Origin: Burkholderiaceae bacterium
GTDB lineage: Bacteria; Pseudomonadota; Gammaproteobacteria; Burkholderiales; Burkholderiaceae_D
Assembly: GCA_031291325.1 (NCBI GenBank)
Contig: JARLJG010000052.1
Coordinates: 119,146 to 183,145 of the forward strand
Length of the DNA stretch: 64,000 nucleotides
Direction of reading: 5' to 3'
The position numbers and the translations under genes were made by a program. Shown here one piece after another: positions 47,853 through 56,515 of the stretch. The first letter of the stretch is position 1; each line of letters opens with the position of its first letter. The notes beneath the pieces were generated by a model. That model saw nothing but the letters and a program-made list of their open reading frames with translations. It was not told where the DNA came from and searched no databases.

Positions 47853-48284
47853 ATGAGCATTCTGGAGCAGGCCATCGCGCTGGCGGTCAGTGCACACACA
47901 GGCCAAGTCGACAAAGCCGGGGCGCCTTATATTTTGCATCCTTTGCGCCTGATGCTATCTCTGCAAACGGAGCCGGAGCGGATCGTCGCGGTGCTGCACG
48001 ATGTGGTCGAAGATTGCGGCGTGTCGCTTGAGGACTTGAAGATGCGGGGTTTCAGCGCTGAAGTGGTGGCTGCGATTGAAGCCGTTACGCGCCGCACCGG
48101 GGAAAGCTACGAGGATTTCGTGCTGCGTGCCGCCGCCAACCCGATCGGACGGCGGGTCAAGCTTGCCGATTTGCGCGACAACAGCGACCTCGGTCGTATC
48201 GATCAGCCTAGCGACGAAGAACGGCGGCGTGTCGAGAAATACCAACGCCCGATTCGCCTGATCGAAGGGCAAGCACGCGAATGA
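47853..48284 (+). CDS. Stand-alone SpoT-type HD domain protein, possible small alarmone hydrolase
   Basis: A 143-residue protein consisting only of an HD domain resembling the hydrolase half of RelA/SpoT. Metal-site residues are H29 (YILHPL), H49-D50 (VLHDVVED) and D106 with N110 (KLADLRDN); E53-D54 match the conserved ED pair. There is no synthetase, TGS or ACT domain. By analogy with small alarmone hydrolases (MESH1/SAH group) it may degrade (p)ppGpp, but activity is inferred. AAGGAG lies 7 nt before the ATG. It is flanked by the C-rich repeat and the globin-coupled GGDEF-EAL gene. Confidence 0.85.
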   Translation: MSILEQAIALAVSAHTGQVDKAGAPYILHPLRLMLSLQTEPERIVAVLHDVVEDCGVSLEDLKMRGFSAEVVAAIEAVTRRTGESYEDFVLRAAANPIGRRVKLADLRDNSDLGRIDQPSDEERRRVEKYQRPIRLIEGQARE

Positions 48285-48412
48285 TTTAACATCAATACAA
48301 TGCAGCAATGCCGGAATTAGCAACAACGCCGCGAATGTCCGGTATCATTGCCGAATCATCTATTTCAGCGCCACGCCATGTCTTGTCATAATCGCCGTCG
48401 GGGTGCGGCAGC

Positions 48413-51397
48413 ATGATCAATCTGGATCAAGCGGTTGAAGCGATTGTCTGCAATCTGGGGCTCGATCCCGGCGAAATCGAGCAGCGCCGCGCTTTTCTCG
48501 AGATTGGCGAGTCCGACATTGCGCTGGTGCGGCAATTGCATGCGTGCCTGCAACCTTTGCAAGCCGGGTTGAGCGCAGCGCTGACCCGGCACCTGCTCAA
48601 CTTCGAGCCGCTGCGGCAATGCTTGAACGATCCGCTGGTGGTGCAGAATTTGCAGGTCGCGCAAACGATCTACTTCGATCTGCTGACCGCCGGCGAATAC
48701 GGCCCGGAGTACGTCAAGAGCCGCATGCAGGTCGGCATCGTCGCCCATCGGGTCAGGCTGGAGCCGAAATGGACCATCGGCGCCTACCGCAAATACCTGG
48801 CGGAATTGATTCCGGTGTTGTTCGGACAGGGCTTGGATCCGGCCGCGTTGCAGGCCACTTGCGCTGCCTTGCTGAAAATCGCTTGCCTCGATTTGACTTT
48901 CGCGGTCGACACCTATCTGGCCGAGGAGCGCCGCGAAATCCTGGCGATCAAGAATTACGCCGAGCAAATCGTCGCCGGCATGCCTTCCGGGCTGATGATC
49001 GTCGATGCCAAGCTCGGAGTGCGCTCGATGAACCCGGCGATGCGCGCGTTTTTCGAGCTTGCCGCATCTGCCGACAGCGCAGCCGACGACCCCGAACCGG
49101 GATTGATCGGCCCGCTGGCCGAACTGACTGCCTGCGCGGATTTGGTGACAGCCGTCGCGCATGTGCTGGAAACGGGCGTCGACCGCCGCAATCTGCTGCT
49201 GGCGCTGCCGACTGCCGACGGTGGCGTGCGGCATATCGAATTCACGATTTCGGCCTCCCTGCTCAAGGAGCAGGGCGTGGTGTTGCTGATGGCGCAGGAG
49301 GTGACCGATGCCTTGCACTCGCAAGAGGAATTGCGCCATTTCCGCATGGCGCTCGATAGCTCGATCGACGCGGTCTACCTGATCGATTACGCGCATATGC
49401 GCTTCATCGACGCCAACGAAACCGCGCTTGCCACGCTTGGCTACAGCCGCGCAGAGCTGGCGCACATGGGGCCGCAAGACTTGAAGCCCGACGAGGGCGA
49501 GTTGCGCCGCATCCATCGGCGCTTCGAGAAGGTGATCCAGAGCGACCACAAGACCGGCATTTTGCGCACCACCCATCGGCGCAAGGACGGCACGCGGCTG
49601 CCGGTCGAAGTGTATCTGCGGGCGTTCCAGTCGGAGGGGCGGCAACTGCTGGTGGCGGTGGCGCGCGACATCACCGACCGCTTGAAGACCGAAGCCGATC
49701 TGCGCAAGAGCGAGCAAAGCTTTCGCGTCGCCTTCAATCAGGCTGCAGTCGGCCTGGCGCACGTCGCGCCGGATGGACGCTGGCTGATGGTCAACCAGAA
49801 GCTGTGCGAAATCCTCGGCTACACGCAAGAGGAACTGCTGGCCCGCAACTACAAGGACTTGACCCACCCGGAAGACTTGCTGGTCGGCCTGGAACTGGAG
49901 CGTCGCATGCGCAACCAGGAAATGAACGAGGCCTCGCACGAAAAGCGCTATCTGCACAAAAATGGCCGCTACGTGTGGGTCAACCTTACCAGCTCGGTGG
50001 TGCGCGACGAGAACGGCAAGCCGCGCTACTACAGTTCGGTGGTCGAAGATATCTCGCGCCGCAAGCAGATGGAAGGCGAACTGCTGCACATGGCCAACTA
50101 CGATGTCCTCACCAGCCTGCCCAACCGCGCGCTGCTGCTGGACCGCCTGTCGCAAGCGATCGCCTTCGCCAATCGCTCCGGCGACCGGGTCGCGGTGCTG
50201 CTGATCGACCTGGATCGCTTCAAGAACGTCAACGACAGCCTCGGCCACGACATCGGCGACAAACTGATTACCGGCATCGCCCGCAAGCTGTTGGCGCAGG
50301 TGCGCGAAGTCGATACCGTGGCGCGGCTGGGCGGCGACGAATTCGTCATCCTGCTGCCCAACGTCGTGCATGAGGACGCGGTCGCCATGCTGGCGCAGCA
50401 AGTGCTGGAATCGCTGTCGCAGCCGATGATCATCCAGGGCCACGAACTCTACCCCGCCGGCAGCATCGGCATCAGCCTGTTCCCCAAGGACGGCAGCGAC
50501 GGCCAGACCCTGATCAAGAATGCCGACACCGCGATGTACCGCGCCAAGGAGGCCGGTCGCAACAACTTCCAGTTCTATGCGCATGCGATGAACGCGCGCG
50601 CGCTGGACCGCCTGAAGCTCGAAGGCGGGCTGCGCCATGCGCTGCTGCGCGACGAATTCGTGCTGCATTACCAGCCGCAGATGGATATCGCCAGCGGCGC
50701 CATCGTCGGCGTCGAAGCGCTGCTGCGCTGGCAGCCGCCGCGACAAGAGATGATCTTTCCGGGCGACTTCATCCCGATTGCCGAAGAAACCGGGCTGATC
50801 GTGCCGATCGGCGAATGGGTCTTGCGCACCGCCTGCGCGCAACACACAGCCTGGGAAAAGGCGGCGCTGTTCCCGCCCATCAAGATGGCGGTCAATTTGT
50901 CGGCGCGCCAGTTCAAGCAGCAAGACATCGTCAAGATGGTATCGCGCGCGCTGCAAGAAACCGGCTGCGACCCGTCTAGCCTGGAGCTGGAAATCACCGA
51001 AAGCATCGTCATGGAAAACCCCGAGGCCGCTGCGGCCACGCTGCAACAACTCGCCGACATGGGTGTGTGCCTGTCGATCGACGATTTCGGCACCGGCTAC
51101 TCCAGCCTGTCGTATTTGAAGCGCTTTCCGATCCACACTCTGAAGATCGACCGCTCCTTCGTGCGCGACATCGACAGCGACGCCGACGATGCGGCCATCG
51201 CCAAAGCGGTCATCGCGCTGGCGCACAGCATGAAGCTCAAAGTGATTGCCGAAGGCGTGGAAACCGTGGAGCAACTGGAATTCCTGCGCCAACAGGCGTG
51301 CGACCAGATGCAAGGCTACTATCTGAGTCGCCCGCTAGCTGCCCCCCAGTTGGAGACCTTGCTGCGCGACTATCGCCCGCCGGCAGGCGTCAAATGA
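48413..51397 (+). CDS. Globin-coupled PAS-GGDEF-EAL c-di-GMP signalling protein
   Basis: A 994-residue cytoplasmic sensor. Order of domains: sensor globin (about 1-175) with the proximal heme histidine candidate H112 in GIVAHRVRLEPKWTIGAY; three PAS-like domains (about 184-300, 305-420, 430-555; the third has the HEKRYLHKNGRYVWVNL style); GGDEF (about 560-720) with intact LGGDEF and an RxxD product-inhibition site (REVD) five residues before it; EAL (about 735-985) with EALLRW and DDFGTGYSS intact. Both making and breaking c-di-GMP are possible. Oxygen sensing is inferred from the globin family. Its stop codon lies in the target duplication of the following element. Confidence 0.93.
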   Translation: MINLDQAVEAIVCNLGLDPGEIEQRRAFLEIGESDIALVRQLHACLQPLQAGLSAALTRHLLNFEPLRQCLNDPLVVQNLQVAQTIYFDLLTAGEYGPEYVKSRMQVGIVAHRVRLEPKWTIGAYRKYLAELIPVLFGQGLDPAALQATCAALLKIACLDLTFAVDTYLAEERREILAIKNYAEQIVAGMPSGLMIVDAKLGVRSMNPAMRAFFELAASADSAADDPEPGLIGPLAELTACADLVTAVAHVLETGVDRRNLLLALPTADGGVRHIEFTISASLLKEQGVVLLMAQEVTDALHSQEELRHFRMALDSSIDAVYLIDYAHMRFIDANETALATLGYSRAELAHMGPQDLKPDEGELRRIHRRFEKVIQSDHKTGILRTTHRRKDGTRLPVEVYLRAFQSEGRQLLVAVARDITDRLKTEADLRKSEQSFRVAFNQAAVGLAHVAPDGRWLMVNQKLCEILGYTQEELLARNYKDLTHPEDLLVGLELERRMRNQEMNEASHEKRYLHKNGRYVWVNLTSSVVRDENGKPRYYSSVVEDISRRKQMEGELLHMANYDVLTSLPNRALLLDRLSQAIAFANRSGDRVAVLLIDLDRFKNVNDSLGHDIGDKLITGIARKLLAQVREVDTVARLGGDEFVILLPNVVHEDAVAMLAQQVLESLSQPMIIQGHELYPAGSIGISLFPKDGSDGQTLIKNADTAMYRAKEAGRNNFQFYAHAMNARALDRLKLEGGLRHALLRDEFVLHYQPQMDIASGAIVGVEALLRWQPPRQEMIFPGDFIPIAEETGLIVPIGEWVLRTACAQHTAWEKAALFPPIKMAVNLSARQFKQQDIVKMVSRALQETGCDPSSLELEITESIVMENPEAAAATLQQLADMGVCLSIDDFGTGYSSLSYLKRFPIHTLKIDRSFVRDIDSDADDAAIAKAVIALAHSMKLKVIAEGVETVEQLEFLRQQACDQMQGYYLSRPLAAPQLETLLRDYRPPAGVK

Positions 51398-51399
51398 CA

Positions 51400-51605
51400 C
51401 AGGGCAATCGCATGTAGCTCCTTCCTCCTTGCAGGGGCGCCCGGCGTAGGGGGAAGGTTGGGATGGGGGTAGAGCGTCCAAATTACAGCATCATGTATCT
51501 CAATCGCTCTACCCCCTCCCTAGCCCTCCCCCTCGCCGGGCGCCCCTGCAAAGGGGAGGGGACATTCACTCATTTGCACGAGCCATCCTTCATGCAATCG
51601 CCCTG
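51400..51605. mobile_element. MITE-like 206-bp element, copy 2, after the GGDEF-EAL gene
   Basis: Ends CAGGGC...GCCCTG with inner inverted repeats AGGGCAATCGCATGTAG (left) and, inverted, AGGGCGATTGCATGAAG (right). A perfect 10-bp direct repeat TCAAATGACA flanks it (51390-51399 and 51606-51615); the left copy contains the stop codon of the upstream gene. The interior is a long hairpin whose left arm matches 47600-47655 exactly. Same length and end design as 29420-29625. Confidence 0.87.
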
Positions 51606-51623
51606 TCAAATGACAGGCCGCAA

Positions 51624-51652
51624 TTGAAAAAGGCCGGCTTTCGGCGTATCAT
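51624..51652 (+). promoter_or_regulatory. Sigma-70 promoter of tRNA-Arg
   Basis: TTGAAA (51624-51629) and TATCAT (51647-51652) are spaced by 17 bp, 80 nt upstream of the tRNA. The 206-bp element ends 18 bp before the -35. Confidence 0.65.
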
Positions 51653-51732
51653 CCCGCTTGCCGCGAACCGGCTCGGTCAAGCTCCCCGGCAGGGGTGCGC
51701 GACGCCGGGTCGAAGATTCTCCGGCTTCACAA

Positions 51733-51809
51733 CTGCCCATAGCTCAGTTGGATAGAGCAACGGCCTTCTAAGCCGTAGGTCAGAGGTTCGATTCCTCTTG
51801 GGCAGGCCA
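51733..51809 (+). tRNA. tRNA-Arg (anticodon TCT)
   Basis: A 77-nt cloverleaf with acceptor CTGCCCA/TGGGCAG, D-arm GCTCAGTTGGATAGAGC, anticodon stem ACGGC/GCCGT with loop CTTCTAA (anticodon TCT), T-arm AGAGGTTCGATTCCTCT and an encoded CCA (51807-51809). No integrase or att-like copy of its 3' end was seen nearby. Confidence 0.97.
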
Positions 51810-51947
51810 AACGACAGTTTCAGCGACTGCCCCCGCGAAATTCGGACAATTGAATTACACTATTGGCGTCGCCCGATTCGATCGACGCGATAGCGATTGC
51901 GCGTGGTACGATTGGCAACTAACAACACGGAAAAATATTAGCGCACC

Positions 51948-52625
51948 ATGAAGGGCCCCTTTTCGGACGCGCGGCTGACCGCTCGTCCTTGTTCACCGTC
52001 GATCGCACCGGACCTCGATGTCGGCACTCATGCGCTGAAATTCTCGGGTGGCCGGGAGGCGCGTTTTCATGTTCCCGCCAGGGTCGATGCGGCGTCCGCG
52101 CCGCTATTGATATTTTTTCACGGCTCGCGCAATCAGGACGGCGGCGTGCTGGCAAGCGCGATTGAGTGGGCGGATCGGCATGGCGCTTTCGTGGTCGCCC
52201 AGAAGTCGATCGGGAAAGTGTGGGATATCGTGCGCGGCGGCGGCGGGTCCGACGTCTCTTTCACCGATTTCCTGTTGCAATGGACGATGCAGCGCTATGC
52301 GATCGATCCGGCGCGCATCGGGATCGCCGGTTTTTCCGATGGCGCATCGTGCGCGCTGTCGATCGGATTGACCAACGGCGATCTGTTGCACGACATTCTG
52401 GCGTTTTCCCCCGGCTTCGTGCGCACCCGCCGCCGGGTCGGAAAGCCGCGAGTTCATATCGCTCACGGAAAAGACGACTTCATCTTGTCGATCGAGCGCG
52501 GACGCGCCATCGCCACCCAACTGGCCGATGAAGGCTATGACGTGCAGTACGCCGAATTCGGCGGCACGAGCACCGTGGCGCAAGTCGTCGAGGAGGCCTT
52601 GGCGCAGTTTGCGACGGCGGCTTAG
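51948..52625 (+). CDS. Alpha/beta-hydrolase-like protein lacking the usual catalytic histidine
   Basis: A 225-residue protein of the PHB-depolymerase/carboxylesterase-like alpha/beta hydrolase group: LLIFFHGSRNQDGG provides the oxyanion-hole region, GFSDGAS the nucleophile elbow (S130), and HGKDDFIL the acid (D176 or D177). Where related enzymes have GGH, this one reads FGGTSTVAQ (T207-S208), so the catalytic histidine is missing at that place. No signal peptide is evident. The start ATG at 51948 gives an odd 25-residue leader. It is convergent with the membrane-protein gene and overlaps it by 4 nt. Activity is doubtful. Confidence 0.8.
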   Translation: MKGPFSDARLTARPCSPSIAPDLDVGTHALKFSGGREARFHVPARVDAASAPLLIFFHGSRNQDGGVLASAIEWADRHGAFVVAQKSIGKVWDIVRGGGGSDVSFTDFLLQWTMQRYAIDPARIGIAGFSDGASCALSIGLTNGDLLHDILAFSPGFVRTRRRVGKPRVHIAHGKDDFILSIERGRAIATQLADEGYDVQYAEFGGTSTVAQVVEEALAQFATAA

Positions 52626-54646
52626 AATTTCCGAATGCGGTAAGTCGTTCGCAAATCCGGCAAATCCTTGTTGTTCGTTGTCTCGTTGGACTGCGCGGGG
52701 GCGATCTGGCTGAAGCTGATCGTATAGTCGGCATTCCAGGAGTTGAATCTGCCTGCGCGCGCCAGAATGGCGATCGACTTGACCTGGTTTTCGCTTGGCG
52801 CGCCATTGGCATCGTATAGCGCCTTGAATTCGGTCGAGGTCGTTACCAGCGGCGAGATCAGGAATTTCGATTTCGTCATCTCGGCAATGATGCTGTAAAA
52901 TTTTATCGCGCCATTTTTCTGCTCAAGCTTGATTACCAGCTGGCTGGGCTTGAAAAGAAAGCTTTGGATACGGCCCAGGAGAGTCTGATTTATCTCGATT
53001 TCAGCGAAGATCGGCGCGCTCGAAGGCGGTACCTCGACGATTTCCCTGAAAAAGCGATGTTGGCTAAGCGGCTTGTCGCGCGCTGGAATATCGACAATCG
53101 TTCCCGTTCTTCTGAGAAGCAGATAATCGTTGGCCATCCCGGTGGGGCGATAATTGAGGAGCAATATCGGCCAGCTCGCGCCATCGTCGAGGGAGGCCAG
53201 TCTGCTATCGATCGATTCGGGTTTGATAATGATATTGTCCGGCGCCCGGCTTCCCAGCAAATGCTGTCTATTGATTTCTGCCAGCGCTGGCGTGTAGGCG
53301 GAGTAACTCTGCAGTATCGGTCGCGGCGACCAGGTATTTCCAGAATAGATCAGCGCAGACTGTCCGTAGGAATAGATATCCGTCGTGCCCTGCAGTAGGG
53401 GAAGCGGGGCGCTGGCGCGCACTGCGCTTGCTGCGGCGTCGAATTGCGTTCTTGCCCAGTTCTTGTCTTCGATCCTGCCCGTGAGGCCGTGCCATGCCAA
53501 AGAATAGGTTGTCATCGCTCCATAGACAACGTCGACCGGCATTTCCATGTAACGGGATTCAAAGTAAGCGGCAGCGTTAACCCAGGAACAAAGTGCAAAG
53601 ACAAGCGTCATGCGAACGGCGCGTCGAACATTCCTGGAGTGAAGAACGAACTGCAATAACAGCGCGGTGAGCAAAATGAAGGAACCGGAAATGGCGGCGT
53701 GCTTGTCGTCATGACGCACAAATCCGGCCTTGAAGGCAACGAATAAAGAAACAAAGTAGATGCAAGCCAAAAATGCTCTCGACTTCCAGCGCATTTGCGT
53801 TTGATTCGATATCGCCAATAACATGAGGATCGACACGGCGAGATATAAAGCCAGTTCGAGAGTGGATCCATCGTTGGCCATGGCTTCGGTATAGCCGGAG
53901 ACGATAGGCAGCATGGAAATGAAGTAATCGGGCAGCGACGCCACGGCTTGTCCCGACGCCATCCAGAAGGCAAGCATGGCAACCACGGGGGTGCACAGGC
54001 AAACGAGCGCGAGCAGTCGATTTCTCTTTGCCATGAAAAGCAAAAAACACAAGAAGACGACAGCGACACAAAGGATCGATAGGCTTCCCTTGATCAGCGG
54101 CAGCAATCCAAATGGCGCAAAAATCAATGCCACGTAAAGCGGCCCCGGTTTGCCATTGAAGACCGTTTCCTCTTCCATTGTTTGAATCTTGAAGACGGAT
54201 AGCCCGGCAAGAAGCGGAAGCGAAAAAAGCAGGGCGTCGCGCGAGCCCACCATGCCGGCGAGCACGGCGCAGTAAATCAAGGCCCAGCGCCATTGGACCC
54301 CGTGCGCCAGGATCGCGAGATAGGCGGCATAGGACAGTGCCAGAAACAGGCTGCCGCAGAGCATCATGAAATCGGTCGCCGGATGGTAGCTGATCGTCAG
54401 AATCGACGCGTAAGGGCCATAGGTAAAGATCATTTCCTTGCCGAAGGAAAGGCCCTGTGCTACTGCCTGATCGATTCCGAAGCGCCACGATTGCTCAAGA
54501 TCGTTGCCAGGCATCATCGGAGAAAAGGGGACGAATACGCAAATGGAGGTGATGAATATGGCCAACCATACGAGCGCTTGTGCTACGACATTTTTCGACT
54601 CATTTTCGCTTGACATTGTTGGGGACGATAGTTTGGACGAGAGCAT
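52622..54646 (-). CDS. Polytopic membrane protein of unknown function, low GC
   Basis: I do not recognise a family. The 674-residue product has about 10-12 hydrophobic helices in the first 430 residues and a soluble C-terminal part of about 240 residues. After the first helix there is PGNDLEQSWRFGIDQ followed by FTYGPYASI; an acidic residue in this first loop is reminiscent of GT-C glycosyltransferases, but this is weak. Hand-counted stretches are near 45-53% GC against about 65% in the DUF3422 gene next to it, and codon use differs, suggesting transfer. No polysaccharide genes adjoin it. An in-frame ATG 10 codons later is a possible start. Confidence 0.8.
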   Translation of the reverse strand: MLSSKLSSPTMSSENESKNVVAQALVWLAIFITSICVFVPFSPMMPGNDLEQSWRFGIDQAVAQGLSFGKEMIFTYGPYASILTISYHPATDFMMLCGSLFLALSYAAYLAILAHGVQWRWALIYCAVLAGMVGSRDALLFSLPLLAGLSVFKIQTMEEETVFNGKPGPLYVALIFAPFGLLPLIKGSLSILCVAVVFLCFLLFMAKRNRLLALVCLCTPVVAMLAFWMASGQAVASLPDYFISMLPIVSGYTEAMANDGSTLELALYLAVSILMLLAISNQTQMRWKSRAFLACIYFVSLFVAFKAGFVRHDDKHAAISGSFILLTALLLQFVLHSRNVRRAVRMTLVFALCSWVNAAAYFESRYMEMPVDVVYGAMTTYSLAWHGLTGRIEDKNWARTQFDAAASAVRASAPLPLLQGTTDIYSYGQSALIYSGNTWSPRPILQSYSAYTPALAEINRQHLLGSRAPDNIIIKPESIDSRLASLDDGASWPILLLNYRPTGMANDYLLLRRTGTIVDIPARDKPLSQHRFFREIVEVPPSSAPIFAEIEINQTLLGRIQSFLFKPSQLVIKLEQKNGAIKFYSIIAEMTKSKFLISPLVTTSTEFKALYDANGAPSENQVKSIAILARAGRFNSWNADYTISFSQIAPAQSNETTNNKDLPDLRTTYRIRKF

Positions 54647-54851
54647 TCATTCTCCGAGGTCATGACTAACCCCTAAATTGGGTCGATATGGCGGGCGCCT
54701 CCCAAAAAACGACGGCGGTACGACTCGATCAGCCATTGCGTCTATTTAATATATTGATTATACGCATCATTTCCGATAGTATCAATTCGATAACCATCGA
54801 TATTGGATCGCGCCCGATAATGAACGCAAGACTCGCTGCCGATTGCACGCT

Positions 54852-56180
54852 ATGATTTCAATCAGTCAATCGCCGACCACGCCCGGCCAGACGGCTGGCT
54901 TTGACGAACATCCTTTGCGGCAGCGCCTCGATGCCGAATTCCATGCGCGCCCGCCGTTGCCGCTGGATGGGCCGACGCGCGTCACGCATCTGGCTTTTTT
55001 GCACGAGGGCGTGGATGGTCTGGCGGAGCTGCTGCATTTCGAGCGGCGCATGACCGACGAAGGCTGGCAGCAGTTGGCGTCGTCCGCCGCCTACCGGCTC
55101 TACGGGCGCGAGCGGGTGCTGGTGCGCTGCGAGCTGCACACGGAATTTTCCAGTTACACGCTGTTCGCGCCGACTGCCGGCGAAGCGGGCAAGCAAACCG
55201 ATCCTTTGCAGATGCTGCCGTCCGGCTGGCGCGATGCCGATGCCGGCAAGCTGCTGGTAGCCACACGCATCGAGCTGCAATCGGCAGCCAGGGTGACGCC
55301 GGAACGAAAAATCGCCGAACTGGCGACGCCGGAACAGCAGATGGTGGCGTCGCGCGCAGTCGACGGCAAGGCCTGGATTTTCACCGATTTCCAGCTCGAA
55401 GACGGGGCGTCGAAATTTCTGCTGCTCGACAACGGCTTGACTCCGCGCCAGGCGGGCCGCACCGTGCAACGGCTGTGGGAAATCGAGACTTACCGCGTGA
55501 TGGCCTTGCTGGGCTTGCCGGTGGCGCAGACGATCGGATTGCGGTTGCGCGGCGCCGAGGAGGAACTGGCGAACCTGAGCGACCGCATCGGCGGCGCGCT
55601 GCCGGCCGACGACGAGTACGCGGTGCTGGCCGACATGACCCGGCTGGCGGCGGAAGTCGAGCACTCGGTGGCGCGCACGGCGTTTCGCTTCGGCGCTTCG
55701 CGCGCGTACCAGGCAATCGTCATGCAGCGCATCGACGAGTTGCGCGAGCAACGGGTCGAGGGCTTTCCGACCCTGCGCGAAATCATGGATCGACGGCTGA
55801 TGCCGCCGATGAACACCTGCGCCGCGATGGCGCACCGGCAAGACGACTTGTCGGGCCGCGTGGCCCGCAATTCCCAGCTCTTGCGCACCCGCATAGACCT
55901 GGCCCTGAAGCGGCAAAACCAGCTGGTGTTGACGCAGATGAACCAGCGCGCGCGCCAGCAGTTGCGCCTGCAGGAGACGGTGGAGGGCTTGTCGGTGGTC
56001 GCCATCACCTATTACGGTTCGCAGCTGGCGCATCACCTGGCCGCCGGCGCCAGGGAATTCTGGCCGGGCATTTCGCCGGAACTGGTGACCGGCGCTGCCG
56101 TGCCGATCATTGCGTTGGCGGTCGCGCTGATGCTGCGCCGCATGCGCCACCGCATCGTCGCCGAGGCGGCGGTCGAATAG
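54852..56180 (+). CDS. DUF3422 family membrane protein
   Basis: A 442-residue protein of the DUF3422 family, of unknown function. The N-terminal RQRLDAEFHARPPLPLDGP is the family hallmark; the centre is soluble, with long helices (about 225-380), and two hydrophobic segments lie near the C-terminus (about 385-435, VVAITYYGSQLAHHLA and LVTGAAVPIIALAVALMLR). The ATG at 54852 is preferred to a TTG three codons earlier. It is divergent from the membrane-protein gene (about 205 nt, AT-rich) and upstream of the hybrid kinase. Confidence 0.9.
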   Translation: MISISQSPTTPGQTAGFDEHPLRQRLDAEFHARPPLPLDGPTRVTHLAFLHEGVDGLAELLHFERRMTDEGWQQLASSAAYRLYGRERVLVRCELHTEFSSYTLFAPTAGEAGKQTDPLQMLPSGWRDADAGKLLVATRIELQSAARVTPERKIAELATPEQQMVASRAVDGKAWIFTDFQLEDGASKFLLLDNGLTPRQAGRTVQRLWEIETYRVMALLGLPVAQTIGLRLRGAEEELANLSDRIGGALPADDEYAVLADMTRLAAEVEHSVARTAFRFGASRAYQAIVMQRIDELREQRVEGFPTLREIMDRRLMPPMNTCAAMAHRQDDLSGRVARNSQLLRTRIDLALKRQNQLVLTQMNQRARQQLRLQETVEGLSVVAITYYGSQLAHHLAAGAREFWPGISPELVTGAAVPIIALAVALMLRRMRHRIVAEAAVE

Positions 56181-56515
56181 GGCGCGCAGGGCGCTGCCGC
56201 CGCGATCGCGGGTCAAACCATATCGCAAGCGCTCGCTTTCCTCTTTGCGGATTTTCGCGCGCGCAGCCGATTGTCTTGCACGCATTTGATGCAAATCAAC
56301 CGGCGCGACAATACAACCCATTATGATGGTCGACTTTAGCGTACCTCTAAAAATTGCCAAAAGCGCACGATCTGGAGCCTGCGGTGCTTGATGCAGCGGT
56401 ATCGATGTTCGCTTGGCGACTCGACCGTGGATACTTTGGGCGATTTTGGGGCGCATCACTCAGCCGCAAATAACCGCGTCGACTAATTTGGCAGGCCACA
56501 ACTGCATCGCACTCT
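56181..56515. other. 335-nt intergenic region with no recognised feature
   Basis: No gene, RNA, strong terminator or clear promoter was found between the DUF3422 gene and the hybrid kinase gene. A promoter for the kinase operon should lie here. Confidence 0.6.

Noticed and set aside
48386..51313. A 975-codon minus-strand open frame opposite the globin-GGDEF-EAL gene
   Set aside because: The plus strand encodes intact globin, GGDEF and EAL motifs; the antisense product has no domain sense.
51733..51809. tRNA-Arg as an integration site for a genomic island
   Set aside because: No integrase gene and no second copy of the tRNA 3' end were seen within the window.
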